DNA of 64,000 nucleotides, taken from NCBI RefSeq assembly GCF_963667775.1, contig NZ_OY764015.1:2153001-2217000 (forward strand), written 5' to 3'. Position 1 is the first letter of the stretch. Each line of letters starts with the position of its first letter. The notes beneath the pieces were generated by a model. It was not told the origin of the DNA. It worked only from the letters and a program-made list of their open reading frames with translations, and ran no database searches. This DNA is from an uncultured Trichococcus sp. GTDB taxonomy: Bacteria; Bacillota; Bacilli; Lactobacillales; Aerococcaceae. Below, one piece after another: positions 47,780 through 61,980 of this stretch. Both the position numbers and the translations under genes were made by a program.

Positions 47780-49972
47780 ATGAGATTAACCGAACAACAG
47801 ATGGAAAAAATAAAGAACTTAATAGGACAAATGACACTTGAAGAAAAAATTGGCCAATTAAATCAAGCTTCTGTTTCGATAGTGGGTGGCTTTGATGTTT
47901 CATTTGGTGAATTGATAGAAATGTTGACTGATGGTAGGATTTCACAGGATGAGTTTAATAAGATTATGGCAAACTGTGAAAGAGATTACCATGAAGAAGA
48001 GATTAAAAAAGGTCTTATTGGGTCAATGATGATTCAAGATGCTAAAGTAGCCAACCGATTGCAAAAAATTGCTGCAGAAGAGAGTAGGCTAGGTATACCA
48101 TTGTTAATTGGCTTGGATGTGATTCATGGCTATAAAACTGTATTTCCAATCGCACTTGCAGAGGCAGGAAGTTTTGATACAGATTTGATGAAAGATACGG
48201 CACACATGGCAGCAAAAGAATCACGTTTAGATGGTATTAATTGGCATTTTGCACCGATGCTTGATATTAGTCGAGATGCAAGATGGGGGCGTATTTCGGA
48301 AGGTGGTGGAGAGGATCCGTATTTAATGTCGCAATTTGCAAGAGCAAAAGTTGCAGGCTTACAGGATGATACTTCATCAAATACGAACTACGTTGCAGCT
48401 TGTTTAAAACATTACGTAGGCTATGGTGCCTGTGAGGGTGGAAGAGACTATAATACAGTTTCAATGTCAGAATCATTGTTACGTAATGTCTACTTAGAAC
48501 CATTTCGTGCCGCTATTGATGCAGGTGCTGCAACTGTAATGGCTGCATTCAATGACTTAAATGGTGTACCATGTACGGTAAGTAGTGAATTATTAAATGA
48601 TAAACTTAGAGGAGAATTAGGTTTTAATGGATTTGTCGTAAGTGATGCCAATGCAATTAGAGAGTGTGTAACACATGGAATTGTTGATACAGAAAAAAAT
48701 TCTGGCGCTCTTGCATTGAATGCTGGTTTAGATATGGATATGGGAACGGGAATCTATCTAAATACTTTAAAAGATTCCGTTGAAGATGGAAGTGTCAAGT
48801 TAGAAACGCTTGATAAAGCAGTTGAGCGTATTCTGAGCGTCAAAATGTGGTTAGGTTTGTTTGAACATCCATATGTTGAAGAAATGGATGAATATGAAAT
48901 TTCTTCTGAAAATCGAAATCTTGCACTTAAATCTGCGGAATCATCATTGGTATTATTAAAAAATAGCAATGATGTTTTACCTATAGATTCAAATATAAAA
49001 GTAAGTGTGATTGGAAACTTAGCGAATATGCCTTCTGAGGTTGCTGGTGCGTGGGCGATTAGTTTCCGAGAAAGAGATTGTGTTTCTATTTTGGAGGGAA
49101 TCCAAAAAGAATTTCCAAATAGTAAGTATTTTGAAGTTGGTGGCTTGGATACACCAATTGATAAAGGTGAGTTAAATGCGGCAATTGAGTATGGTGAAGT
49201 CATTGTATTTGTAGCAGGTGAATTAGTTTCTATGTCGGGTGAAGCAGCATCACGTGCAGATATTACCTTACCTGGACAACAAAGCGTGATATTTGATTTA
49301 CTTGAAAAAGTTAATAAGCCAACAATTGCTGTTTTAATGAATGGACGTCCATTAGCTCTTCAAAAAGAAATTGAACAGGTAGATGCTGTAATTGAAGCAT
49401 GGCATCTTGGTATAGAGATGGGGAATGCTGTCGCTAGAACAATTTCGGGTAAAAATAACCCAAGTGGAAAACTATCTATTTCATTTCCGAGAGTAAGTGG
49501 TCAATGTCCAATTTACTATAATCATCCAAATACGGGTCGTCCTGCGGGTAGTAGTAAATTTACATCTAAATATTTAGATGTGGACTCGTCTCCATTATTC
49601 TCATTTGGTTACGGCCTATCGTATTCTATATTTAAATATGAAAAATCTTCCTTTAAAATGTTAGATGATAAATTGCAAGTGACCTTAGATGTTGTTAATA
49701 GCAGTAATATAGATGGACATGATGTGATTCAAGTTTATGTAACAGACAAATTTGCGAGTATTGTTAGACCTGTAAAGGAGTTAAAAGCATTCAAAAAAAT
49801 ATTTGTTGAAGCAAACTCTAAACAGACAGTACAATTAACAATAGATAAGAATGAACTAGGTTTTTGGGATAATAAGGGAAATTATTGTTTAGAAGATGGA
49901 GAATTTGTAATTACAATCAGCAATGGTAACAACGATTTAGAGAAGTTTGAAACGATGATTCAATTAAATTAA
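47780..49972 (+). CDS. GH3 beta-glucosidase
   Basis: A 730-residue cytoplasmic family 3 beta-glucosidase. The N-terminal barrel contains IGLDVIHGYKTVFPIALAEA, the ligand-binding CLKHYVGYGACEGGRDY and the nucleophile Asp289 in GFNGFVVSDANAI. The alpha/beta sandwich and a C-terminal fibronectin-like domain (SFGYGLSYSIFKYE, VQLTIDKNELGFWD) follow. No signal peptide is present. It would hydrolyse unphosphorylated beta-glucosides, in contrast to the GH1 enzyme. AGGT precedes the ATG. The esterase gene follows 14 bases later. Confidence 0.93.
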   Translation: MRLTEQQMEKIKNLIGQMTLEEKIGQLNQASVSIVGGFDVSFGELIEMLTDGRISQDEFNKIMANCERDYHEEEIKKGLIGSMMIQDAKVANRLQKIAAEESRLGIPLLIGLDVIHGYKTVFPIALAEAGSFDTDLMKDTAHMAAKESRLDGINWHFAPMLDISRDARWGRISEGGGEDPYLMSQFARAKVAGLQDDTSSNTNYVAACLKHYVGYGACEGGRDYNTVSMSESLLRNVYLEPFRAAIDAGAATVMAAFNDLNGVPCTVSSELLNDKLRGELGFNGFVVSDANAIRECVTHGIVDTEKNSGALALNAGLDMDMGTGIYLNTLKDSVEDGSVKLETLDKAVERILSVKMWLGLFEHPYVEEMDEYEISSENRNLALKSAESSLVLLKNSNDVLPIDSNIKVSVIGNLANMPSEVAGAWAISFRERDCVSILEGIQKEFPNSKYFEVGGLDTPIDKGELNAAIEYGEVIVFVAGELVSMSGEAASRADITLPGQQSVIFDLLEKVNKPTIAVLMNGRPLALQKEIEQVDAVIEAWHLGIEMGNAVARTISGKNNPSGKLSISFPRVSGQCPIYYNHPNTGRPAGSSKFTSKYLDVDSSPLFSFGYGLSYSIFKYEKSSFKMLDDKLQVTLDVVNSSNIDGHDVIQVYVTDKFASIVRPVKELKAFKKIFVEANSKQTVQLTIDKNELGFWDNKGNYCLEDGEFVITISNGNNDLEKFETMIQLN

Positions 49973-49986
49973 ATGTGAGGTAGATA

Positions 49987-51249
49987 ATGAAAACAAATTC
50001 ATGTAAAGTTTCAGGTACATACTCAGCCTACCTTCAGGGCAATGACTGGGGTGAGAATATTAGTAGAATAACCTTAGAATTGGACAAACCACTGGATGTT
50101 AAAACACTTTCTGCTGATGATTTCACGGTTTCAGAGACTAGGGAAATCTTTGATTGGCAGCAAGCAGATAAGGGGGTATTTGAAACGACCAATCCACGCA
50201 CGATTCTTTCAGCTTATCCCAGTGATGAGGAGGGCAAGCAGACAAATAAGGCAAGTAAATTTGTGACCTTAGAACTGTCTACTGGACCAAATGATGGCCG
50301 CTATTATCTGCTCTCTCCAGATTCACCATCGAGTCAATATCCTAAGGTCTATAAATTGAATGTGGCCTTGTCAGAGAAAAGCGATGTCACATCTAATGGG
50401 GGTAAGGTCACTGACTTGATAGTTGATGCAGAAATGACCAAGTTAACTCATTCAGCGCCTGAATTTACAACGGACACGTTCACATCTAGCGATGGAGTGA
50501 AGTACCAGTACGCGCAATATAGTCCAGAGACATCCAGCGATACTCTCGTGGTGTGGCTTCATGGATTGCTAGAAGGCGGCTCTCAAAATACAGATCCTTA
50601 CATCACTGTTTTGGGAAATGAAGCAGCAAATTTAGCAAGAGAAGAGTTTCAAAAAACAATTGGCGGAGTTCATATTCTCGCACCGCAGTCTCCGTCATTC
50701 TGGATGGACAAAACTGGTAAAGATCAATTGATTAATGGACGAATTGATTCCGACGGAACTTCCTTCTATACAAAATCTTTGCAAGAGTTAATTCAACAAT
50801 ATAAAGAGAAAGTTGGTGCTAAGAAGGTTGTGATTGCTGGTTGCTCCAACGGTGGTTTCATGGGTATGATCTTGGCGCGTGAATATGGTAAAGAATATGA
50901 CGCCTATATGTTGCTTTGTGAGGCGATGGAAAATCGTTTTGTGACAGGTGAAGATATTCAAAAACTAAAAGACCTACCATTGTATTTTGTTTACTCAACC
51001 AAAGACCCTTTGGTGATTCCTGAAGACAATGAAATCCCAACTATTCAACGTTTGAAAGATGCAGGTGCCAATAATCTACAAGTGGCTGTCTTTGACGATG
51101 TTCTTGATACAAGTGGAACTCTCAAAGGCGATGATGGAAAACCATATGATTTTGGAGGACACTCAGTTTGGGTTCCATTCTTCAATAATGAAGTCAAAAT
51201 TTCAGAAGATATTTCTGCATGGGAATGGATAGCTCAACAGGTTAAATAA
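49987..51249 (+). CDS. Alpha/beta-hydrolase, prolyl-oligopeptidase-like esterase
   Basis: A 420-residue protein. An N-terminal immunoglobulin-like domain (about 1-150, YLQGNDWGENISRITLELDKPL) precedes an alpha/beta-hydrolase domain. The oxyanion loop HGLLEGG is at 192-198, the nucleophile Ser287 in AGCSNGGFMG, the acid Asp340 in YSTKDPLVIP and the base His392 in GGHSVWVPF. No signal peptide is seen. Similar proteins of streptococci and bacilli are annotated as prolyl oligopeptidase-family peptidases, but their association with glycosidases suggests a carbohydrate or glucoside esterase, for example removing acyl groups. GAGGT precedes the ATG; it is co-transcribed with the GH3 gene. Confidence 0.85.
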   Translation: MKTNSCKVSGTYSAYLQGNDWGENISRITLELDKPLDVKTLSADDFTVSETREIFDWQQADKGVFETTNPRTILSAYPSDEEGKQTNKASKFVTLELSTGPNDGRYYLLSPDSPSSQYPKVYKLNVALSEKSDVTSNGGKVTDLIVDAEMTKLTHSAPEFTTDTFTSSDGVKYQYAQYSPETSSDTLVVWLHGLLEGGSQNTDPYITVLGNEAANLAREEFQKTIGGVHILAPQSPSFWMDKTGKDQLINGRIDSDGTSFYTKSLQELIQQYKEKVGAKKVVIAGCSNGGFMGMILAREYGKEYDAYMLLCEAMENRFVTGEDIQKLKDLPLYFVYSTKDPLVIPEDNEIPTIQRLKDAGANNLQVAVFDDVLDTSGTLKGDDGKPYDFGGHSVWVPFFNNEVKISEDISAWEWIAQQVK

Positions 51250-51292
51250 GCTATTTTTGGCATAGGAAGAGAGCTCCTGCGCTAATTTTTAT

Positions 51293-51337
51293 GGCTCTTC
51301 GACATTTAGTGTTGGCAGAGACAAATACAACTGAAAA
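51293..51337. mobile_element. Insertion-sequence end (inverted copy), right side of the beta-glucoside island
   Basis: GGCTCTTCGACATTTAG begins the repeat, with its outer tip facing the island. It matches the reverse complement of 43672-43716 at 44 of 45 positions. No transposase sequence remains beyond it; the mal terminator follows within 32 bases. Confidence 0.88.
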
Positions 51338-51368
51338 AAATCTCTCACCGCATACCACAACAAAACCC

Positions 51369-51413
51369 AAAAAGCCCAAAAGGCGCTCCGTCAAGAGCGC
51401 CTTTCGGGCTTTT
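51369..51413. terminator. Terminator downstream of malG
   Basis: AAAAAGCCC-AAAGGCGCTC and GAGCGCCTTT-GGGCTTTT form a stem of about 19 bp with one mismatch and a 6-base loop. T-runs exist on both strands, so it serves malG and any transcript from the island. Confidence 0.9.
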
Positions 51414-51426
51414 CCAGCAAACATTC

Positions 51427-52299
51427 TTATCCTTTGACCGATCCGGAAGTCACGCCTTCCACGTAGAAGCGTTGCATGAAGATGAACAGGATCGTGATCG
51501 GGATGGCGATCAGTACACAGCCCGCGGTGAACGCCATGAACAGCGAGTTCGCGGTTGTGCGGGTCATCATCGTGAACAGCCCGATCGCGATCGTGTAGTT
51601 CGGGATGTTGTCGCCCATGATGATTTTTGCGAAGATGAAGTCCATCCATGGTCCCATGAAAGCCAGCAAGGACGTGTACACGATGATCGGTTTGGACAAC
51701 GGCAGTGTGATTTTTGTGAAGATCTCCCACTTGTTGGCACCGTCGATCATGGCCGATTCATCCAATGCCATCGGGATCGTATCGAAGAATCCTTTGGCGA
51801 TGTAGAATCCCAGCGCGGAGCCGGCGGAATAGACCAGAATCAAAGCAAGCAGGCTTTCGGTCAGGTTCAGGGCTTTCAGGATGTAGTACACGGCGATCAT
51901 GCTCATGAATCCGGGGAACATGTTCAGGACCAACGCGACTTTCAGGAACGGTTTCCGCATCTTGAAGCGCAGGCGCGACAGTGCGTACGCCATTGCGATT
52001 GTGATGAAAGTCGACAGGATGCAACTGATTACGGAAACAAACAACGTATTCAGGAACCAGCGCACAAACGGATAATTTCCGGTTGTGTTCTGCAGAAGGA
52101 TCCTGTAGTTATCCAAAGTGAATGATTTTGGAATGATGTACGGAACGAACGCCCCGCCTTCTGCCCGGAAGCTGGTCAGAACGATCCACACAATCGGGAA
52201 CAACCAAACGACCGACAGGACAGCCAGGATGGCGTAGACTGCAGCCAGCGAATAGCGCCGCTGCGCTTTGTATCCTGTTGTTTTCTTTGCTTTTGCCAT
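51427..52299 (-). CDS. malG: Maltodextrin ABC transporter permease MalG
   Basis: A 290-residue inner-membrane permease with six predicted membrane segments. The cytoplasmic EAA loop that contacts the ATPase is DESAMIDGANKWEIFTKITLPLSKP. FPIVWIVLTSFRAEGGAFV opens the protein, as in MalG of Gram-positive maltodextrin importers. AAGGAGG, located inside the end of malF, precedes the ATG; the genes are three bases apart. No ATPase gene is in the window, so a shared MsmX/MalK-type subunit must come from another locus. Confidence 0.93.
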   Translation of the reverse strand: MAKAKKTTGYKAQRRYSLAAVYAILAVLSVVWLFPIVWIVLTSFRAEGGAFVPYIIPKSFTLDNYRILLQNTTGNYPFVRWFLNTLFVSVISCILSTFITIAMAYALSRLRFKMRKPFLKVALVLNMFPGFMSMIAVYYILKALNLTESLLALILVYSAGSALGFYIAKGFFDTIPMALDESAMIDGANKWEIFTKITLPLSKPIIVYTSLLAFMGPWMDFIFAKIIMGDNIPNYTIAIGLFTMMTRTTANSLFMAFTAGCVLIAIPITILFIFMQRFYVEGVTSGSVKG

Positions 52300-52302
52300 T
52301 GT

Positions 52303-53652
52303 TTAGCCCTCCTTGAATGAATTCGTTCTTGTGTAAGCCAGCAGACTGAACGCTGCGGACAGGATGAAGATCAGGATACCGATGACGGAAGCCAAGTTGT
52401 AGTCCATCGTGTTGACGGTCAAGTTGTACAGCCAGGTGACCAGCAAGTCCGTCGAACCTGCTCCGTAGAAATCAGAATTCGATGGGCCGCCGCCGGTCAA
52501 AAGGAAAATGACGTTGAAGTTGTTGATGTTGCCGATGAATTGTTGGATCAGAGCCGGCATCATGACGAACAAAATTTGCGGGAAAGTGATGTTCCTGAAA
52601 ATCTGCAGCTTGTTGGCGCCATCGATCCTGGCCGCCTCGATCTGGTCGGTCGGCAGGTTTTGGATGATACCCGTCGAAACGAGCATCGTTGCCGGAATCC
52701 CGATCCACATATTGACGACGATGACGGTAATTTTTGCCCAAATCGGATCCGTCAGAAACGGAATGGCGGAGTCGATCAGGCCCAGGCTCAACAGCGTTGC
52801 GTTGATGGGACCCGCGCCATTCAAGAGATTACGCATCACCAACAGCGAGATGAACTGCGGCACTGCCATCGTGATGACGAAAATTGTGCGCCAAACGCCT
52901 TTGAATTTCAGGCCTTTAGTATTGATCAAAAGCGCCAGCAGGATGCCAAAGAAAAAGCAAGTGACTGTTGCCAGTGTAGCCCAGATCAGCGTCCAGCCTA
53001 AGACCGGGAAGAAGGTGTCTGCCATATTCCCGGAAATGACGTTGCTGAAGTTCACCAGGCCGACCCAAGTGAAGAGATTTTTCGGCGGCAGATGCGTGTG
53101 GTCATAGTTCGTGAAGGCGATCGAAATCATGTAGAGTAGTGGCAGGACCGTGAACAAAAGTACGCCCAACAACGGAATCGTCATCAAGGTGGCATGGAAT
53201 CGTTCATTCAACAAACTCGCCAAATCATCCATCGTGCTCGGGATTTTTTTGCCTGCTTTCTTCAGTTCATGGATATTCCTTGCGCTTTTCAGATTGATGA
53301 CGTACAAACCAACAAGGAGCAAACAAATCACAATGGCAGCAATCCCGAATAATAGCAGTAACATCGAGTTGTCGCCCTCTTGCAGCACTTCAATCCCTAG
53401 GCGTTCGTCAAAAACGAGCCCTTGCGATTGGGTACCCAACGTCGCCAACATGGACAGCGCCCGCAGTCCGTTGCGGATCAGCCAATAGAAGAAGGCGATC
53501 TGCGAAAACAGGAAAATCAAACCTTTTAGGTATTGTTTATTGGCAAGATTGGCAGCTCCCATGACAACAAAGGAAAGTTTTGTTGCGACATCCCCTTCTT
53601 TGAACAACTCCCGAAAGGTCATCTGCTGGCCGTAACTTTTTTTCTTGAACAT
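52303..53652 (-). CDS. malF: Maltodextrin ABC transporter permease MalF
   Basis: A 449-residue permease, the MalG partner. The N-terminal half contains extra membrane segments and a cytoplasmic region; TIPLLGVLLFTVLPLLYMISIAF starts the conserved core, and the EAA loop is IEAARIDGANKLQIFRNITFP. The chosen ATG (MFKKKSYGQQ) has GGGGAA shortly upstream; an earlier ATG pair lacks a ribosome binding site. A stable hairpin lies between malE and malF, which would let malE be expressed at higher level than the permease genes. Confidence 0.92.
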   Translation of the reverse strand: MFKKKSYGQQMTFRELFKEGDVATKLSFVVMGAANLANKQYLKGLIFLFSQIAFFYWLIRNGLRALSMLATLGTQSQGLVFDERLGIEVLQEGDNSMLLLLFGIAAIVICLLLVGLYVINLKSARNIHELKKAGKKIPSTMDDLASLLNERFHATLMTIPLLGVLLFTVLPLLYMISIAFTNYDHTHLPPKNLFTWVGLVNFSNVISGNMADTFFPVLGWTLIWATLATVTCFFFGILLALLINTKGLKFKGVWRTIFVITMAVPQFISLLVMRNLLNGAGPINATLLSLGLIDSAIPFLTDPIWAKITVIVVNMWIGIPATMLVSTGIIQNLPTDQIEAARIDGANKLQIFRNITFPQILFVMMPALIQQFIGNINNFNVIFLLTGGGPSNSDFYGAGSTDLLVTWLYNLTVNTMDYNLASVIGILIFILSAAFSLLAYTRTNSFKEG

Positions 53653-53685
53653 GGCTTCCCCACTCACTTTCATCATTTTAAATAA

Positions 53686-53717
53686 GAGGGACGAAAGATG
53701 CGTGATCTTTCGCCCTC
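53686..53717 (-). terminator. Intercistronic hairpin between malE and malF
   Basis: GAGGG-CGAAAGAT and ATCTTTCG-CCCTC form a 13-bp stem with one mismatch and a 5-base loop. On the coding (minus) strand it lacks a good T-run, so it is more likely a processing or stabilising structure than a full terminator. Confidence 0.65.
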
Positions 53718-53732
53718 CCTTTTTAGTTTCTT

Positions 53733-54992
53733 TTATTCTTCGGTTACTTTGGATGTGTCTTCGACCAATTTATCCAGTTTACTCATGTATTCGTCTGCGG
53801 TGATGTTGCCTTTGTAGGCATCATTGATGATGGCATCCATCGCTGGCCAGAAGGAGACGATTTCCGGAACTTTAGGCATGACGACTGAATGAGTGGATTG
53901 GGACATTTCCATGACCGCTTTCGCCACGACATCTTCTTGCACTTCCGCATTTGCCTGAACGACTTTGTTCGATGGGATAACGCCCATTTCCTGGAATTCA
54001 GTCATTTGGGAAGTTTCGTTGGACAGGTAGTTCGCCAAAGCCATGGATGCCAAAGGCGCCTCTGTCTGTTGGTTTACCGCAAACAATTTGACGCCCAAGA
54101 AAGCTTTCATCTGCACTTCGCCGCTGCCGAAATCGACTGTCGGGTAAGCCGCAACGCCCATGTTCTCGCCCAAGGCTTTGATGACGTCATTTTTCGACCA
54201 AGGACCGGAAAGGAATGCGTCGGAAACGCCTGCTTCCAAATTGGCCAAAGCTTCAGCTCCGGATTGGATCACGCCTGGATTGTTCTTTTGAGCTGCGATC
54301 CACGCAAGCACTTCAGCACCTTTTTCGTCGTTGAAATTGGTTCCGCTTGGATCTTCGCCGGTTTCGCCGTACAAGTACAGGCCGTTACTCATGAACAGCG
54401 GTCCGAAGATATAGTTGGCTCCGGCTTCAGCAAAGTTTGTGCCGATTTTGCCTTTTTCAGACAACGTCGTCCAGCTCTTCACATCATCTTCAGTCAATTT
54501 CGCTTTGTTATAGTAGAGAACTTGTGATTCAACGCCGTATGGGTAGCCGTAAAGCTCATCGTTCCAGGTTACGCCTTCGACAGCCGACTCCACGTTGTTT
54601 GCTTTTACTTCATCCGCGTATTTTGTATTCGGGTACAATAGACCCGCTTCAGCCATTTGACCGACTTGGTCGTGCGGCATCATGAAAACATCTGCAGCAG
54701 CTTTCGGATCTTTCGAGACATCTTTTTTTGCGTCCGCAGAACTTCCTGCCGCCACTTCAACCGTGACTTCCGGGAATTCTTCTTCGAAGTCCGCCACGAT
54801 TCCTTTGAAGACTTCCACGTGGTCCGTGTCCACCCATAATTTGATGTCGCCTTCGACCACGACTTCGCCGGATGTGTTTTCAGCCGATCCAGCGTCGCTT
54901 GTATCGTTTGCACCTCCGCATGCCGCTAAGACCATTGCGGATGCCCCTAATATTAAACCGCTTCCAAAATATCTTTTCCAATTCGTCTTCAC
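53733..54992 (-). CDS. malE: Maltodextrin-binding lipoprotein MalE
   Basis: A 419-residue substrate-binding lipoprotein. Translation starts at GTG (VKTNWKRYFGSG), supported by AGGGGG eight bases upstream. The signal peptide ends in the lipobox LAACGG, after which the cysteine is lipidated. The mature protein follows MalE/GanO-type binding proteins: IKLWVDTDHVEVFKGIVADFEEE region, DVFMMPHDQVGQMAEAGLLYP, YGYPYGVESQVLYYNK and LKTYV-like clusters of aromatic residues. It is the first gene of malEFG and its promoter carries a MalR operator. Substrate: maltose and maltodextrins by context. Confidence 0.93.
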   Translation of the reverse strand: MKTNWKRYFGSGLILGASAMVLAACGGANDTSDAGSAENTSGEVVVEGDIKLWVDTDHVEVFKGIVADFEEEFPEVTVEVAAGSSADAKKDVSKDPKAAADVFMMPHDQVGQMAEAGLLYPNTKYADEVKANNVESAVEGVTWNDELYGYPYGVESQVLYYNKAKLTEDDVKSWTTLSEKGKIGTNFAEAGANYIFGPLFMSNGLYLYGETGEDPSGTNFNDEKGAEVLAWIAAQKNNPGVIQSGAEALANLEAGVSDAFLSGPWSKNDVIKALGENMGVAAYPTVDFGSGEVQMKAFLGVKLFAVNQQTEAPLASMALANYLSNETSQMTEFQEMGVIPSNKVVQANAEVQEDVVAKAVMEMSQSTHSVVMPKVPEIVSFWPAMDAIINDAYKGNITADEYMSKLDKLVEDTSKVTEE

Positions 54993-55032
54993 TTGCTTGT
55001 CCCCCTTGAAATGAGTTTCGATTACATGCTTG

Positions 55033-55061
55033 ATTATGCAACCGATTGCTTTAATAGTCAA
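55033..55061 (-). promoter_or_regulatory. malE promoter with MalR operator in its spacer
   Basis: On the minus strand TTGACT (55061-55056) and CATAAT (55038-55033) are 17 bases apart. The palindrome AGCAATCGGTTGCA (plus strand 55037-55050) fills the spacer and overlaps the -10 element, the same geometry as at the malP promoter. Confidence 0.8.
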
Positions 55062-55200
55062 GCGTTATTTCTAAAAAAAGAAAACGGTTTATTTCTCGAA
55101 GGGATTCAATTCGTCGCGAAAAGCTTGCTTATATAGTTATACCAATGGTTTGCAACAGGCGGAACAGCTTCGAAAATAAATAATCGCCTTAAAAATTAAA

Positions 55201-55251
55201 TGCAACCGATTGCTGAAAGTTCTTGCAACCGATTAGGCGATGTGCCACAAT
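55201..55251 (+). promoter_or_regulatory. Promoter of the GH13 operon with two MalR operators
   Basis: TTGCAA (55223-55228) and CACAAT (55246-55251) are 17 bases apart. Operators TGCAACCGATTGCT (55201-55214) and TGCAACCGATTAGG (55224-55237) are 23 bp apart, close to two helical turns; the second overlaps the -35 element. Between this and the malE promoter (55062-55200) only AT-rich non-coding sequence is seen. Confidence 0.75.
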
Positions 55252-55288
55252 GTGGGAAAACAGAGAACGAAAAGGAGCCGATACTACT

Positions 55289-60373
<5,085 letters not shown>

Positions 60374-60412
60374 TTGCCTGCTTATCAGAGTTGCGCGGCG
60401 GATTGGGTGCCC

Positions 60413-60550
60413 TGCTCCGGTGAGGGTTCCCACACCGGCGGACAGCGGTATCTTGCGGGCTCTCCTCCTGTGAGACTCTCCTCGTCGGAGCACAGTCCCC
60501 TGAATGTGGGCCGACCTCCGGCGAAGCCTCCGTTCGCCGGAGGAAAACGA
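60413..60550. repeat. Dispersed GC-rich hairpin element, copy B
   Basis: About 138 bp, clearly similar to 61981-62117: shared blocks are CTCCGGYGAGGGTTCCCA, CAGCGGTA, GGCTCTYCTCCTG and a terminal hairpin (60515-60543, stem CCTCCGGCGAA / TTCGCCGGAGG). It shares shorter blocks with the tandem 189-bp units at 3677-4424. It lies between the GH13 operon stop and the terminator that follows. Confidence 0.85.
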
Positions 60551-60566
60551 TCGAATACCGCTAAAA

Positions 60567-60618
60567 CAAAGAGCGAATGGACCGCCTAAAATTGGCGGTC
60601 CATTCGCTCTTTGTTTTT
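60567..60618. terminator. Strong bidirectional terminator between the GH13 operon and the DgaE-like gene
   Basis: CAAAGAGCGAATGGACCGCC (60567-60586) pairs perfectly with GGCGGTCCATTCGCTCTTTG (60594-60613), a 20-bp stem with a 7-base loop, followed by TTTTTC. The A-rich flank on the other side serves the convergent gene. Confidence 0.93.
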
Positions 60619-60681
60619 CTGGTTCTTCAACATACATTGCCTTCGCTTCTTTTTGATGATAGGTAGCGGGAATCCTTTCTG

Positions 60682-61779
60682 TCATTCTCCCAAAATTTCC
60701 CGCAATCGCTGGACAATTTTCGTCATTTCGGTCTGGTTGACGGAACGGATATCAAACTCGATAATGCCGTTATTGGCCTGGTATTCGCGCGTGTAGATCG
60801 CTGGATTTTGCGTTTTCAACTGCCGGATGACTTCTTTGGCGCTGATTGTCCCCGTCACTTTGACACTGCCACGAAAGATTTCCCGACCGGCGCTGTCCTG
60901 AACGACAGTAGCTTGCAAAGCGGGAATTTGATTGACCGCTTCAATAAAGGGCACCAGGCGCGCCTTCATCGATTCTCCGCTTTCGCTGCCGTTAGCCAGA
61001 TAATCTTCAACGGCTTGGGCAAACCCCAGAATATTGTCTTTGCCGATCTTCATGGCTCGACCAAGCCCCTTGCCTTGGAGTCGCACCCATCCGATTGCGC
61101 TTTTTTTCCCGACAACCAGTCCGGCACTCGGGCCTTCAATCGCTTTGGCTCCTGAATAGATCACCAAGTCCGCCCCCGCTGCATAATAGCCGAACAAATC
61201 TTCTTCCGCTGCGGCGTCGACGATCACCGGCAAGTCGTACTTTCGGGCCACTGCCACCATTTCGTCCACCGTCAGCATGCTTTTCTGCACGGTATGGTGG
61301 CTTTTGACATAAAGCAGGGCAGCCGTATCCGCGGTAATCAACATTTCCACATGCTCCGGAGTACACACATTTGCATATCCGGCTTCTACGACTTTGCCGC
61401 CCCCTTGCTGAACCATGACTTCAACCGGCGTGCCGTAATCCACATTATGGCCTTTGGGCAAAATGATTTCCCGCTGCGTGATTATTTCTGCATAAGGATG
61501 GTAGGCATGAAACAAACTGCCTTTGCCGATGACTCCTGCCACGGATTGGGCGATGCCCGCCGAAGCAGAAGACACAACTTGGGCGTCTTCCGCTTTGAGC
61601 AGATCAGCCAAATAAGCGCCGACTTTCACCGACAAATCTTCCATCTCAAAAAAGTGTTCTCCCCCATATTGTTGGGCAGCCAGAACAGCTTGCGATACTT
61701 TCGATACACCTAAAATCGTCATCCGACCGGAAGCATTGATGACTTCCTTCAAATCAAACTTCTCATAACTGACCGTCAT
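60682..61779 (-). CDS. dgaE: DgaE/SelA-like PLP-dependent enzyme (D-glucosaminate-6-phosphate ammonia-lyase family)
   Basis: A 365-residue fold-type I PLP enzyme related to SelA. EVINASGRMTILGVSKVS opens the family domain; SSASAGIAQSVAGVIGKG is the phosphate-binding region; VIVDAAAEEDLF and LVIYSGAKAIEGPSAG contain the PLP-contacting Asp and the Schiff-base Lys. Length and sequence fit DgaE, which converts D-glucosaminate 6-phosphate to 2-keto-3-deoxygluconate 6-phosphate and ammonia. GGAGG lies 8 bases before the ATG. The usual partners, DgaF aldolase and a glucosaminate PTS, are absent here, so the symbol is tentative. Confidence 0.82.
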   Translation of the reverse strand: MTVSYEKFDLKEVINASGRMTILGVSKVSQAVLAAQQYGGEHFFEMEDLSVKVGAYLADLLKAEDAQVVSSASAGIAQSVAGVIGKGSLFHAYHPYAEIITQREIILPKGHNVDYGTPVEVMVQQGGGKVVEAGYANVCTPEHVEMLITADTAALLYVKSHHTVQKSMLTVDEMVAVARKYDLPVIVDAAAEEDLFGYYAAGADLVIYSGAKAIEGPSAGLVVGKKSAIGWVRLQGKGLGRAMKIGKDNILGFAQAVEDYLANGSESGESMKARLVPFIEAVNQIPALQATVVQDSAGREIFRGSVKVTGTISAKEVIRQLKTQNPAIYTREYQANNGIIEFDIRSVNQTEMTKIVQRLREILGE

Positions 61780-61980
61780 AGCATTGTCCTCCAATAATGA
61801 TAGGGATTCTTGGATATTCGTTGCAGCTATCGGACTTACTTCGCCGACCGCTAAAAGCGGGCTGTACTATTCTGATTCCCTGGATAATGTTGTATAACAT
61901 CATCATACATCAGCCATTCGTTGCTGTACAATCATCTCCAAAATTTCGCTGATTGGAGTTGCCCGCCTGCATCGAAGCCA

